From: Iris pallida
Taxonomy: Eukaryota; Streptophyta; Magnoliopsida; Asparagales; Iridaceae
Reading direction: 5' to 3'
Length of the DNA: 64,000 nt
Assembly (NCBI GenBank): GCA_029216955.1
Contig: JANAVB010009599.1
Coordinates: 2,355,240-2,419,239, forward strand
Made by a program: the position numbers and the translations under genes
Notes under the pieces: model-generated
Told to the model about the DNA's origin: nothing
What the model saw: only the letters and a program-made list of their open reading frames with translations
Database searches by the model: none
Shown here: piece by piece, positions 21,326-33,800 of the stretch
Layout of the letters: each line of letters opens with the position of its first letter
Position numbering within the stretch: the first letter of the stretch is position 1

Positions 21326-21667
21326 ATGGCTCCTAGGACTCGTCGAGGTGGTGCTGCTAGTCGAGGAAGGGGTCGAGGCAAAAAACCCATGGAGGTCGAC
21401 ACGGAGGAAGTCTCCATCGTCAAACAAGAGCCGGTGACTGTTAAGGAGAAGGTGTTACCAAAGGTCGAGGTCAAGGAAGAACCGATGACCATCAGGGAAG
21501 AGATTGCTCCCAAGCTTGAAGCTAAGGAGGAGCCACCGTCAGAGAGTAGTAGCATCGGGACCGACCCTCCTGTCCCTACAGAAGACCTCAACCAGATTGA
21601 GCCTTCGTATGCAAAGTGGCTGATAGAATGGTACATGCCTCAACGCAACTATCATCCCTGGCTGTGA
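21326..21667 (+). CDS. Small hypothetical protein, MAPxTR type, copy 2
   Basis: A 114-aa frame from ATG 21326, chosen because MAPRTRRGGAA aligns with the start of the 90-aa ORF at 17065; the frame is also open to ATG 21302. After a basic GRGRGKK segment come repeated acidic units of the form VKEE/VKQEP/REEIAPK (residues about 25-75), then a Trp-rich tail (AKWLIEWYMPQRNYHPWL). The charged repeats suggest a disordered linker between a basic head and an aromatic tail. No family recognised. Flanks are AT-rich and show no clear promoter. It could be a transposon accessory protein or a captured exon. Confidence 0.4.
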   Translation: MAPRTRRGGAASRGRGRGKKPMEVDTEEVSIVKQEPVTVKEKVLPKVEVKEEPMTIREEIAPKLEAKEEPPSESSSIGTDPPVPTEDLNQIEPSYAKWLIEWYMPQRNYHPWL

Positions 21668-21892
21668 GAATTCATCGTCTGACTTGTGGTCATTGTTGAG
21701 GCAAAAGTCGATTTTCCTATGTGTTTTGGAATATTTGTGAAAATTTTGGAATATTTGTGTTATGATCGGTCGCCAGGATTGGATATTAGGTTACTGTAAC
21801 TGGCCAACTCTTTTCTAAGTATTTTGGAATATTTGTGAAAAATTTGGAATATTTGTGCAATGATCGGATTATAACGATGGATATTAGGTTAC

Positions 21893-22130
21893 TCTTCCGG
21901 ATAATTGATGTCTATTTTATATTAATTTGGTTTGGTCTATATGATTCTTGGATAATTGGTGTGCATTAAATTCGTATGTGCATATTTGGTCTATGTGATT
22001 CTTGGATAATTGGTGTGCATAATATATTTGGTCTATATGATTGTTGGATAATTGGTGTGCATTATATATTGGTTTGGTTTATGCATATATTTGTGAACAG
22101 GAAAAGTGCTGTAATTTTTTTCCCAAAAAA
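21893..22130 (+). repeat. GGATAATTGGTGTGCATT repeats
   Basis: Four loosely spaced copies of CTTGGATAATTGGTGTGCAT in AT-rich sequence that leads into the right subterminal region. Duplicated in part at 18446-18530. Confidence 0.75.
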
Positions 22131-22132
22131 CT

Positions 22133-22918
22133 CAGTTAGCGACGGACTAGTGACCGTTTAGCGACGGATAATCCCAGTTACCGACGGGTTTTCAACGGAT
22201 AAGCCGTCGCTATCTGGAGTTTTTAAACTGTTTCCAGGTAGCGACGGGTGGTCGACGGATTATCCGTCGGCAAGGTTCTGGTGGTATAATATTCGACGGA
22301 AGAGCGACGGCAATCCGTCTCCAGGGCGACTGATAATCAGCTGCTAATCCGTCGCTCTATATGGCGACCGCGTAGCGACGAAAAATCCGTCGACATGGTT
22401 CTGGAAATGCATGACATTTTTAGAATCATGGCGACGGATAATCAGTCAGCAACCCGTCGCGACGCGGTCGCGACGTATTAGCGACTACTCTTCCGTCGCC
22501 ATGGTGCTGGAAATGCCAAGCATTTCCAGAACCTGATCGACGGATAGTCCGTCAGAATACCGTCGCTACTCCGTCGTTAGCTACCGACGAATATCGACGG
22601 CTTAGCGACGGAATGATACGATCTGATACGCTATTACGACAGGTTACCGACGGAATTTTACGTCGCTATTGCCTACACACTTCAGTACTTAATAGTTGAA
22701 ATGGACGGAAGTCCGTCGGAAATGCGTCGCAAATACTTCGTATTGTGACGTCGACAATCCGTCGCTATTCAGTCATGTGACGACAACTTAGCGACGGAAG
22801 GTTATTAGCGACGAGCTGATTGCCGACGGAATTTTTTGGCCAAAATCCGTCGGTTATCGGTCGCTAATAGTAATTACCGTCGGTTTAGCGACGGATGCGG
22901 CCGTCGCTAAAACGATAA
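22133..22918 (+). repeat. CACTA right subterminal repeat region
   Basis: More than thirty GCGACGG, CCGTCGC or CGACGGA motifs in both orientations over 790 bp, richer than the left end. Pairs of inverted motifs (such as GTCGACGGATTATCCGTCGG) could form small hairpins. Confidence 0.88.
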
Positions 22919-22933
22919 ATTTTGGTAGTGCCA
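22919..22933 (-). repeat. CACTA right terminal inverted repeat and TSD
   Basis: ATTTTGGTAGTG (22919-22930) followed by CCA (22931-22933). Confidence 0.9.
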
Positions 22934-25367
22934 CTCGTGTTCTCCTGCGGTCATCCTTCTAGTATTGACCATCTTGGGGGTGAAAGTAAGCTGAGTCCTC
23001 GGAAGCTGGATCTAAATCTGGCCATGCAAAACCAGAGAGGTTAGACCTCAAATAGCAAGTACCGCAAATGAAGCACGACATGAAGAATTAGAACCAGTGA
23101 TAAGAGTTAAGAATATGATAAATATGTCTCTGCTTGCTACTGGGATTCACACAACATCATGACACTTCAAGCCAACTTCCCAACCAACGAGGACAGAAGT
23201 TGACCCGTCATGTCCGGATATTTTGTTTATCTCAGTAGTTAACAAAGTAGGTACAGTACACAAACAAATCAATTTAAATGGCAATACAAATACTACGGCT
23301 TGCTAACAGTAAGTTCCATGTTACCCTGGAAATATGCAATAAGGGATTCCTCAGTTTTTACAATGTACGAACAAGGCTAGTCTATCCAATAATCAATTCC
23401 GCCAATCATGAATTAGACAAGTCCCAGCGGGACGCCTGTCATCAATATGCAGAAAAAATAAACAGATACCACTCCCTGCCCGTGTGGCAGGTTTGCAGTA
23501 TCCGTGGGAACCAGCCGGCATGTCGGGATACTAATTGTCCCAAGATGGCTGCCATGTAAGAACTCGGAAGTCCATTCTCTTCATGCAATAGTAATTTTAT
23601 TTAACTTAATAGTCCCTACATTAATTGAAATCTCATGCCGTGGATTATAATCATTCTGAATGAGTACTTCCGTACAGAGTATGATATGTATAACTCTACA
23701 ACGAAGCCCGTACGGTTAGGTTGTAGGTCTTACATAGCGTAATATAACAATCAAAACTAGCCACGGGATAATCATGCCTTGACTGCAAGGTACACATGCT
23801 GCTTTTGTAGAAAGAAGTTGAAGTCAGCATGTATCCATATACCAACGTTCGGGATCGTCTAGTCGATCGCTATGGTTCATGGTTCATATATGAACGTGTC
23901 TTATTCAATTCAATAAGACGACTAGCCAGTCTTTTAGTTCCAACTAGAAACGCATGATCAATCATTTAGTCAAGGTAACAATCAACGCCAATTCGTGACA
24001 AGGCATGAAAGTCAAACTAGTATTTAGTATGGTCGAGTCTATAACTCTCAGGGTTAAGTACCAGTGATACGGGATGCCCACAAGCCAATCAAGACACGGG
24101 GCACACTCCACATAATAATATGTATTAAAATACTAACATGCATCAAGTGGCACAATCCAGTAAAATGTGCAAGATAGGACAAAGCGTACAATCTAGATGG
24201 ATGGTGCGAGATAAGACAAAAAAAGCACAATCTCGACGATTGGGGCAAAATAAGATAAAATACTCGAATTCGGCGAAACGCACGAGATAAGACGAAACGC
24301 TCGAATTCGGCGAATCGTGCGGGATAAGACAAATGGCACAAATTCAGCGAAATGTACGGACTGAAATGACTGTTATGCGCATACAGGTGGAGAATGCACT
24401 GATTCACTGTAGGCGCATAGCAGTCCCTTTGGGCGCATAACAGTCCCCTTGGGAGCATAGCAGTCCCTTTGGGCTCATAGAATGTCTTTGGGCGCATAGT
24501 GCCTTTGGGCACATAGAATGTCTTTGGGCGCATAGTGCCTTTGGGCGCATAGTGCCTTTGGGCGCGTAGAATGCCTTTAGGCTCATAATGCCTTTGGACG
24601 CATAGTGCCTTTGGGCGCATGGCCGCTCAATTATGTGGGCGCATAGCCACATAATTATGTGGGCACATAGTATGGATGCTTCTGCACCAGCAAGCTTCAG
24701 CCATGGAGTTTCAAAAACTTCTAATGGCCATAACTTGGGCTATCGGACTCGAAATTGGGCGAAATAAAGGTCAAAACTGACTAGAATTAAATTTTCTTCA
24801 ACATGGAACAACTTGTTTTTTAAAACAACAAAATTTCATAGATAAAAACCATGAAAGCCCATAAAATTCGAAACTTAAAGCCTAGATCTACACACAACCA
24901 TCCATGGAAATCAAAAACTTCAAGACCTAAACTTGTAGAGAAAGTGGAGATGAACAACTTGGACTAAAAAAAATAGGGATGCATGAAATCCCTCATGATG
25001 TGCAAGATGTACTTGCCTCTCCAAATTGGGCTAGGATTTTGGTGGAGGGAATGAAATGAGAGTTGTGAGGAGATAGAAAAGAAAAGGTGTCTAAATATCA
25101 AGTCAAGCTTGATCTCCACCACCCATTCCTTCCCCATACAATCTTGGCCATCCACCCCTTATCATGATGAACCAAGCCAAACCACGTTGGTTCAACGTGA
25201 ACCAAAATAAACCAAGAGTTAAGCAAAAGCAGAAAATAAAATACAAAAAAATAATTAGCTTATAATTAAAGAAATTAAATACAGAATAAATGCATGATAA
25301 ATACTAAATAATTACAGTCAAGTAGTAAATGTATTAAAAATATGTATCCGGGAACGAGGAGTGACAA
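22934..25367 (-). mobile_element. 5' LTR of element B, outer segment
   Basis: Continues the LTR interrupted at 14097. The part from 23834 aligns with the 3' LTR at window start. It ends GAGTGACA at 25367 and is followed by ACTTT (25368-25372), the expected TSD copy; the partner lies off-window. The motif array is at about 24410-24660. No gene is supported; the 188-aa frame at 24054-24620 is a read-through with a homologue in the other LTR. Confidence 0.85.
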
Positions 25368-25372
25368 CTTTC

Positions 25373-27020
25373 GTCCTCGCTGTACTGATCAAAGACCCAC
25401 TTTACCTAAACCGACATTAAGTAAATATATTGAATCATGCACCATACAATTTAGTAATCTTTAGTTCATGGCATATTCGAAAGAAGTAAGGCAGGTTATC
25501 ATGGCAAGCATGTTATCGATGATTAGCATAAGCAAGCAGGCAACCAATAGCACTCCCGTGTTGTTTCGTGACTTCTTAACAACATCGACACACTCGCCCT
25601 TGCACCGACGCAAGGTAAATACGCCTCATTCCTTACCTGTCATGTTATAAGTGCTCTATGTAGGATCTCTATGTGCCTGCACTTTTAGCCTATCGGCCCC
25701 TATTTATAGGAAGATCACTGACATTTACCATGTCAAAATGGACTTATGTTTCTCAAAATGTATTGCAACACAACCCATTCAGCCTAGGTTATTAGCCTTA
25801 ATGAAGGTCCCATAATGCTCGTGCTCCCTTAGCCACGATAAACATTCCTCCTAGGCCGAACAGTCTCGATGCCCCCCTGTTCGAGGAAATGAACCCGTGC
25901 ACGGGTTAATTCACACTCCATTTGATCATGCAACTCGCATCTAAGCATACAACCAAACATAGTCTGAGTCTGAAACTCAGACTTTGCATGGTTCCGTATT
26001 TCTCACATTCTTTCTATGTGCTCATATTCTTTGTACGATTCCGTTCTTTCGATGTTTCAATATGATTCGTACATTCGATGCACGCTCGACACGATCTTTC
26101 AATGTGCTAGACTTATGTTTATTTTCTTTGACTTGTACACTGAGGCATGCCTCGATAGGGTATTCAATGCTATATGACTTTGTGTACTTGATGCACTCAT
26201 CGATATGTTCTTTCAATGTTCTATCCTTCTAACTCGTGCGTGGGTGCACGAAATGACTCGTGCACTAAGGCACTTGCCAATACAGTTATCCCATGTTCTT
26301 ATGGCTTGCGCACTGAGGCGTTCGCCTTTGCGATATTCAATGTTTAATAGAGACTCATATATTTGATGTACATTTCATTTCAATTATTTTATCTAATGTT
26401 CGACACGTACTATGTTCATCTCTTGATCGAGCCACGCCTGTGGTCTCGATAGATTAATTTAGCATACAATGATACATTTTAGTTAGGCATAACAGAGTAA
26501 GAAAGAAGAGTCAAAGTCCCCTGACCTTAAGCGGATATGCCTTGTCGTTTCGCTGAGCCGATGCGGCTCAATTTTATAACTTTGTTACACGACCAACTCT
26601 TCTGGCTTAGCCATTCGAGCACTTCGTGCTTTGTTGAATTATCCAACTGATTCGACCTACCGTGCTTATGCGTCAGTTCGTTGCAAGGCGGTGATTTGGT
26701 TATACGGACCCCGTTGTAAATAAGACAAAATACCGACCTCTTATATTTTAGCGTAAACGTATAGCCTGCACACGAAACCAACTAAAATTAATACTTGTCC
26801 GAATCGGACTAATGTCTTGCGTCAATTCGATTTATGGGTTCTTCGAACCGATTCAAAGCTTTCTCTCGGGCCAACTTAATACTTCCATCGAACTTACTCG
26901 ATGCATTCCACGGGTCAACGTAACTCTTTGCATCGATTTGCATCGATACATATTTTGGGTCAACGTAACTCTTCGAGTCAACGACTCAACATAATGCACC
27001 ATACGGAACGGAGCATTACA
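25373..27020 (-). mobile_element. Element G: LTR-like block (5' LTR or solo LTR remnant)
   Basis: On the minus strand it begins TGTAATGCTCC at 27020, exactly where element E's integrase is cut. It has a LTR-like layout with a TATA box (25701-25710, CCTATAAATA on minus). It is interrupted by element B at 25367. The other end is outside the window, so its class and TSD (expected TCTGG from 27021-27025) cannot be checked. It contains loose repeats with CACTGAGGCA or CACTAAGGCA cores near 26140-26330. No coding frame is convincing. Confidence 0.6.
25701..25710 (-). promoter_or_regulatory. TATA box of LTR-like block G
   Basis: Minus strand CCTATAAATAGGGGCCG; a TATA box of plant LTR type. Transcription toward lower coordinates is inferred. 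Confidence 0.5.
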
Positions 27021-27345
27021 TCTGGTGCTCGGCCTTGACCTGCTGACAGACTAAGCATCTCGCTAAAAATCGAGCGATCTTCCTCTTCATTCCATGCCAC
27101 CAGAAGTTCTGACGCAAATCCTCGTACATCTTTATACCTCCGAGATGAATATAATATATCGAGCTATGTGCCTCAGCCATCAACTCTTGGCATAGCTCTC
27201 CACTTGGAACGCATAAGCGATCTCTGTACCTCAATGTCCCGTCCTTGTGAATTCGTAGCCCTGACTGCTCGTCGGCCTCCGTCCTCTCCCGGAGTCTCAT
27301 GAATCTCGTATCTGTAGGTAGTGCAACCTTGATCCTCTCAACCAA
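27021..27345 (-). pseudogene. Element E integrase zinc-finger fragment
   Basis: The minus frame shows LCVPSGELCQELMAEAHSS, IHLGGIKMYEDLRQNFWWHG, MKRKIARFLARCLVCQQVKA, the HHCC finger of gypsy integrase. It is cut six residues after QQVKA by block G. The catalytic core and C-terminus of E's integrase are not in the window. Confidence 0.85.
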
Positions 27346-27896
27346 GGAAGACTATACCCCAAGTATAGATAACTGCCCGTCCATACCTGGTAGTACAACC
27401 ATCCTCAACTTCTGAAGATCCTCCAATAAATAGTGCTGAGTCGTTAAGAAGTATGATGTGGGCTTCCTGCTCAAAGCATCTGCCACGGCATTCGCCTTGC
27501 CCGAATGGTACTGCAACTCGATCTTAAAGTCTTTTATCAGCTCCAGCCAACGTCTTTTCCTCATATTCAGCACCTTCTGCGTGAAGATGTACTTCAGGCT
27601 CTTGTGATCAGTAAATATCTCTACCCGCTCTTTATAAAGATAGTGCCTCCATAGCTTCAGTGAAAATATCATTGCAGGTAGCTCCAAGTCGTGCATCAGG
27701 TAGTTCTTCTCATGGATCCTCAATTGTCTCAATGCGTAGGCCACAACCTTGTCGTGCTACATCAGAACGCACCCAATCCGTTCACGGACGTATCACTGTA
27801 TACTACAAAGCCTCCAGATCCTGAAGGTAGTATCAGGATAGTTGCTGACGTCAGACGCTTCTTCAGCTCATCAAAAGCCGTCTGACACTCCTCTGT
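27346..27896 (-). pseudogene. Element E RNase H domain and connection
   Basis: Frame 27744-27352 reads YALRQLRIHEKNYLMHDLEL, WRHYLYKERVEIFTDHKSL and YIFTQK. The catalytic Glu (DLEL) and Asp (TDHKS) are visible. The N-terminal part, with the first Asp, lies in a shifted frame at 27745-27896. It ends with the linker ADALSRKP toward integrase. Confidence 0.82.
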
Positions 27897-28624
27897 CTAG
27901 ATGAAATCATGTTCCTTACACATCAAACGTGTCGTAGGCTCGACAATCCTCGAGAATTTTTCTATGAACCTTCGATAATATCCGGCAAGTTCGAGAAAAC
28001 TCCTAACCTCTGTAACTGACTTCGGTGTAGGCCAAGTCTTCACTACTTTAATCTTCTCTGGATCCACTGCTAATCCCTCTCCAGTGATAATATGCCCAAG
28101 GAAAGATACCTTGTTCAGACAGAACTCATAATTAATAAGCTTGGCATAGAGTCTTTTCTTCCTCAATGTCTCCAGCACGATCCTGAGATGCTCCTCAAGC
28201 CCCTTTGGATCTTGGAGTACACCAAAATGTCACCGATGAACGCCACCACGAACTTGTCCAAGTACTGGTGGAACACCTTGTTCATTAGACTCATGAACAC
28301 TGCTGGCGTGTTGGTTAAACCAAATGGCATCACAAGGTACTTATAGTGTCCATACTTTGTCCGAAAGGCCATCTTCAGAATGTCTTCCTTTCGCACCTTA
28401 ATCTGGTGATAGCCTGACCTGAGATCAATCTTCGAAAACACACAAGCACTACTCAACTGGCCAAATAAATCATCTATACGAGGCAATGGGTACATGTTCT
28501 TCACCGTCATAGCATTCAACTCTCGGTAGTCAATGCACAGATGTACCATCCCGTCCTTCTTCGGTACAAGCAAGATTGGTGCTCCCCATGGAGAAATACT
28601 GGACCGTATAAAACCCAACTCCAA
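27897..28624 (-). pseudogene. Element E reverse transcriptase
   Basis: Two overlapping minus frames (28624-28163 and 28178-27897). The first has [57 protein letters not shown] and [17 protein letters not shown]. The active site reads FIGDILVYS, so the first Asp of the usual DD pair is Gly. The second has [18 protein letters not shown] and [13 protein letters not shown] frameshift joins them near 28170. Confidence 0.87.
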
Positions 28625-29280
28625 AGCTCATCTATCTGGGTCTTCAATTCATTTGCCTCCATGGGTGCTAGTCGGTACACATGGGAAGTAATAGGTGGCG
28701 TTCCTGGAACCAGCTCGATGGAAAACTCTATCTCCCTGTCTAGTGGCAATCCTGGAAGCTCCTCAGGAAAAATGTCCTCAAACTCTGAGACGAACACCGG
28801 GCGTGCTGGTTCCTCCAATGTAATACATATCTCAATGGTGGGGTGCTTATCCATCTCTGCGGCTTCCCGAGAAAACTCAAACTCGGTGTGACCTGGGGGT
28901 CGAAATATGACGCATCTACGTCGGTAATCTAATGTCACATGGTACTGGCTCAACCAATCCATGCTAAGAACCATATCATAGTCTGGCATAGAGAAGACTA
29001 GAAATCGGGTACGCATCTCACGCCCGCAAACAACTACTGAAGAAGATCTATATGTATCGCTAACGTGTACTATTCTGCCACCCGTGAGAATTTTCATGGT
29101 CTTCGGAAGGGGTACAGTAGCTACTCTATGGGTTGTCGTAAAACTAGCAGCTATGAATGAATGCATGGCACCAGAATCAAATAATGCTACCCCAGGTAAT
29201 GAAGCAACTAAAATAGTACCTGCGATAAATTTCCCAGCTATCTCTGCCTCCTCAACTGTCATAGCAAAAGCCTGCCCACG
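28625..29280 (-). pseudogene. Element E aspartic protease region
   Basis: Part of the long minus frame 29979-28516. It shows VALFDSGAMHSFIAASFTT (active-site DSG), ILTGGRIVHVSD, then VLSMDWLSQYHVTLDYRRR, where the usual ILGMDWL is VLSMDWL. It ends with VFVSEFEDIFPEELPGLP, the connector before RT. A frameshift at about 28620 leads into RT. Confidence 0.85.
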
Positions 29281-30297
29281 CCACTCTGCTCTAGTCTGCT
29301 GCCTGACCTGCTGAAAATAGGCTGCCTGCGGTGCCAAGGGTGGTCTCCCCTGGTACCCTCCCTGTGCTGCTGGTCGTATCGTCCTAACTCTAGCGTGGGG
29401 CACTCTCGGACCTTGGAAGAAAGGCTTCGGTACTGGAAGTGCTGGTCGGTATACCATCTGTGTTGCTCTACGCACCTGAGCACAATCTCGGGCATGGTGC
29501 TGATCTGATCCACAAACCAGGCATAGTCCCAGCTTGTGCCGATAATCCTTCGCTATATGACCTACCCTGCCACAGTGATGGAAAATAGGGAGTCCAGGTG
29601 CTGTTGGTGGTACTGTCCTCTGTGGCTGATGAATTTGGGGGTGTTTCGTCGGACCTCCCCGCGGTGCTCGATCAGGTGGTGGTGAAGAATGAGAGCGCTT
29701 CATGCTGGCCTCCCTATGAATGGTGCGCTCTCGACGTCGAGCTGCTATCAGGATCTCCGAGTATGAAGTAAGAGCGACTGATCCTACCAATCTCTGTACA
29801 TCAAAGCGCAGGCCGTTATAGAACTTTTTGGCCTTCTTCTCCTTAGTGTCTATCAGATACGGGGGAAAATGGTTCAGGCGAAGGAACTCCGTGTTGTACT
29901 CCTCGATCGTCATACTGCCCTGGGCAAGATGCATGAACTGGTCCCGAAGCTCCGCACGTGTTGTAGCTGGAATGAACATCTCCTTGAAGAGCCTAGAGAA
30001 CTCCTCTTAAGTGACCCAGTCGGGTCCTAGCCGATGCTCCTCGACCAACCACCAGTGGTGTGCGTTGTCCGTCAGCTGCATCCTGACGGCCTTCATATAT
30101 TTGTCCTCCGGAAGCTCTGCAGCCTCCAAATGGTGCTCGATACTAGTAAGCCATGCATGAACCTCTATAGGCTCCTCTGTGCCCGAGAATGGAAGGGGCA
30201 CCATGTGACAGAAGTCCATGATAGACCCTGTCGATGGCCGTCGCTCCTGGGTGTCACCTGCTCTAGTGCAGTGACGATACTCTCTCAGAGTATCCAC
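29281..30297 (-). pseudogene. Element E gag
   Basis: The minus frames 30297-30007 and 29979-29281 are separated by a TAA at 30007-30009. The core shows AWLTSIEHHLEAAELPEDKY, NAHHWWLVEEHRLG, FMHLAQGSMTIEEYNTEFLR. Knuckles follow: FHHCGRVGHIAKDY (first and last Cys replaced) and CLVCGSDQHHARDC (intact). The paired degenerate-plus-intact knuckle pattern is shared with elements A, B and F. Confidence 0.85.
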
Positions 30298-30809
30298 CTG
30301 ATCCTGCTGAGCCTGATACTGAACCTACTATTGGGCCTGCATAATGGAGTAAATAATATGATACATCTGCTGCCAGTCTACCTGCTATCCCGGTGGCGGG
30401 AATGGCATATAAGGTATCTACGGGAAATATGAAGGTGATGGAGGCTGCTGCTGTCCTGGTTGTGCCTGGTGCCGCTGCTCGCCTGGCTATCCCTCAGTCT
30501 GTCGAGAGATCTGACCCTGAGGAGCGGGGGTCAGCATGAAGGACCGCCTCGAAGTCGGCTCGTCCGACGATACAGAGTTCCGGGGGACACCATCCTTCTG
30601 TGCCACTCATCCACTTCGGAGATTCATACTCTGAAAGCAGATAAGCGAAAAAAATTAGTGACTTGGAATCAAATAGGATGTAATTTGGCAATAAAAGCGA
30701 TGAGGAGGTGTCATTGAGAGGTATTCAAGTAAGTATATGAGATCTTAAATTCTAATCCTAATTGCAGGCTCGCTTGGCACAGTAAGGTAACAAAGACGAT
30801 TTTAATCTG
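30298..30809 (-). other. Element E gag N-terminus and leader
   Basis: A Gln/Pro/Tyr-rich segment continues the gag N-terminus to about 30600 with several stops; the remainder up to the primer-binding site is noncoding leader. Confidence 0.5.
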
Positions 30810-30827
30810 GACCTGCATGGGCCACCA
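30810..30827 (-). other. Primer-binding site of element E (tRNA-Ile)
   Basis: The minus strand reads TGGTGGCCCATGCAGGTC, identical to the element B site, again 9 nt from the LTR end at 30837. Confidence 0.75.
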
Positions 30828-30836
30828 TAAAAACTA

Positions 30837-33800
30837 TGTCACATCCCAGTTCCAAAAATACGAAACCGAGCCATGTGGCAAGGCCAGCGAGTACCACTCC
30901 AATGATTTTCCCAATTTAATGGAACCATTAGAGTTGCACTTAAGCTGTAGAGTACAGAAATATAAGTAAATGCCCAGGAAAACTTAAGTAACTAATCTCA
31001 TCCACAAATACAATCAAGGAACACATAATGAGTAATCTGAAATAAACCATAATGTGCTAAAATAAATAAGTCTAAAATGTAGTCATAATACAATATTGAA
31101 TGAAAAGAGTCATGCGGAAATAATCCTGCTGATACAATACTGAATTAAGGAAAAAAAAGAAGATAACTAGATCTGACAACTAACTAACTAGATAATGAAG
31201 TCAAATCAAGAAGAGCTCTACCACTAGAACAAGCTACTCTGTTGGGTAAACTTCGTCCTCTGGAACTGTACCTGTTCCTGTGCCAATCCCGGATCCGTAG
31301 ACCTCCGGGTACTCTTCCTTGTTTAAATCTTGAGAGAAAACCAGGTTCTCAGCGGGACGCAAAAAGGTACATAATATGCAAACCAAGTGTACAACAGTGA
31401 AGATACATGTATGGAAAGTAAAATATGACTGAAAGGGGTCAATCTAACATAACCAACTAGAATGCTAATGCAATTTAAGAAACATCACTCAAATATACGG
31501 GCTGTCATGGTGTACCCGGAGACCTGATAGGCACTCTGGTAAACTACGAATATCCCACAGTTCGGTAAGGAAGCTGTAGCAAAGTACGAAATCCCAAAGC
31601 TCTGGAATAAGACAACGATATACTATGAGGGAAAGTAGCCCAAGCACATAGTGTATGTTCTTCCCTCCCATGTGACCTTGTGAATCATATCCACGAGACG
31701 CTCGGTCAGATCCTCTAACTAGGACATCGAGTCATAAAGTAAATACAGTAAAAATCACAAATCTTTGTCCTAGAATAAATCACAGACTTAGGGTCTGAAC
31801 ATGTACGGGAATTCGACAATATGTAATAACCATGAACATGACCTAGGGTCTGAATGTACCCTGCAACGGATTATCGCGGTAACAAAAAATGTGAGTATCT
31901 AATGTCAGTACCCGATGGCGCTAACGTCCATCGGCACCCCAATGTGATTCAGACGCGAAGTACAGAACACGGCCCTATGTGTCATAATAACATGCACATA
32001 AATAAATATTTAAAGAATTAAATATTGTAATTGAAATACAGAATGGCAAGGTACACTTGCCTGGCTCTGGTTGCTGAAAAGAAAGAGCTGGTCGGACGTC
32101 CAAGTTCAATGAGTCTGAAGAACCTAAAAAAATATTTACGACTAACTAATTAACTAATTAGCCAGATTCCTAACTTAGGTGAGAAGGAAGGAAACTTAAG
32201 ATTTTTTTTACTCATATTTTGATTCATAGAGTATCACGACTCGCTCCCAAATATTCGAATACATGTCGGACACATCCAGCCTACGCTAGGAGTCACAGCA
32301 TAGTAAGCTGTTCAAACCTTTAATTATCTTTAATATTGTATTGAATCAAATTTATACAACATCAAACTAGAAATAGGGTCAAAGATGTCACTTAGTGACA
32401 TTCCCAAAGCAAGAGTAAACTGGAGACAATTCCAAGAAAATGAATATTAACTATTTATTACAAACCAAATTCAAAAGCAAAACGTAAGCTAAGCTATGTG
32501 GTATTCCCCAGCAGGGACATCCTCTGTGATGTGGGCTAGCGTCTCAGTGGCATGTCCATAGTATGAATTACAAGCAACTCCTCCTTAGTCAATTCACCTG
32601 CAACGATCCAATCAGGAAAAGAGTAAAGTACAACCCTACAACTTACAGTTACTAAAACATGGAAAGACATGGAAATGACAACTAGAATTTGTAATTTGCA
32701 ACAAAAAATAACGGTTGCAATATGACAAGAGATATGAACTATGTAAAGTAATTTTGAAAAGCTAGTAGACATGTGATCGGCTCTAATGGGAGAACTTGTA
32801 ACATGTAAATAAAGACAACATAGGGGTACGGCATTGACTACACGTGCACGATGTGCAGTCAAGCTCGAATACATATACTACTCTACGGGCTTTGATCACA
32901 TGTTAACTAGATATTTCTCCAATCCATGCAAGTGTAAGACAAGTGTAAGATGTAACATAAAAGAATAGTACAACTTGAAACATGTAAGAAAGGTACAACT
33001 TAAGAAGTGCTAAATATAACTTGAGATACTTGTAAAGAACAACCTGTAGGAAAAGTGAGAAACAGGTAACGAAAGTCTAATATGCGAAATAGGAATCATG
33101 AACAGAAATGTAAAGTTGTAGTGTACCTGCCTTGTTTTACCGAAAAGATTGATGTTAAATGTTGATGTCCAAAGTCCTCAAGCTGTAACAAGGTATAATA
33201 CTTATTAGTTTAAAGGTTAAGTACTATCTATGTGTTGTGCTACTTACGGGGTCACGTTGTACTAGACATGGCACACTAGTCCTAATATTGAACATTAAGA
33301 CTAACACAATATTTAATACACATCAAAATTAAGTTTTGCTAAGTTAAAATCAAAAGTCATGGATTAATTATATTTTACATAAATTTAATAATAATTAAAA
33401 ATATTTTATTTAAATTATTAAATAAATAAAGTATTTATGAAAAGGGGTCCGACGATGTTCGTTTAAATAGTTAGAGGTCTCAAACTAACATGCTACTATT
33501 TTTCATTGGTCAAAATTATGCAAAATAATGAAGGTATCAAGTTTATAGAATTTTGGACAGAAATTACTACTTATAGAATTATTTGAATCAGAAACTATTT
33601 TAAAAACAATTATTTATAATAATTGTTAACAGAAACTAATTTTTAACATATCAAAACTAACGTAAAATTAACATATAAATATATGAAAATGATCTACAGA
33701 AAATCTAATATTTGATTCTGAATTTTATTTAACTTTAGAGTACAGTTTTATATTTCTAAAAATCAATATACATAAAATACATTAAATAATACTTTCAATT

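Larger units (their letters stand above)
14098..22930 (+). mobile_element. CACTA (En/Spm-type) DNA transposon, non-autonomous, hairpin-rich
   Basis: The element is 8833 bp. It starts CACTACCAAAAT and ends ATTTTGGTAGTG, with 3-bp TSDs. Both ends have dense subterminal repeats of TAGCGACGG/CCGTCGCT, the expected transposase-binding sites. No TnpD-like transposase or TnpA-like frame is visible, so it is non-autonomous. The interior is a mosaic: a CT-rich leader, a GC-rich ~92-bp tandem array, four long inverted repeats, repeated ~330-bp modules, and two small related ORFs. Orientation is arbitrary, chosen to match the two ORFs. Confidence 0.92.

Noticed and set aside
14098..22930. Mutator-like or Helitron origin for the hairpin-rich element
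   Set aside because: CACTACCAAAA termini, 3-bp TSD and TAGCGACGG subterminal repeats fit CACTA; a Mutator element would have 9-bp TSDs, a Helitron none.
24054..24652. 188-aa and 82-aa minus frames repeating PKGTMRPKA-type peptides
   Set aside because: They translate the short-motif array of the B LTR; the other LTR copy has a different broken version.
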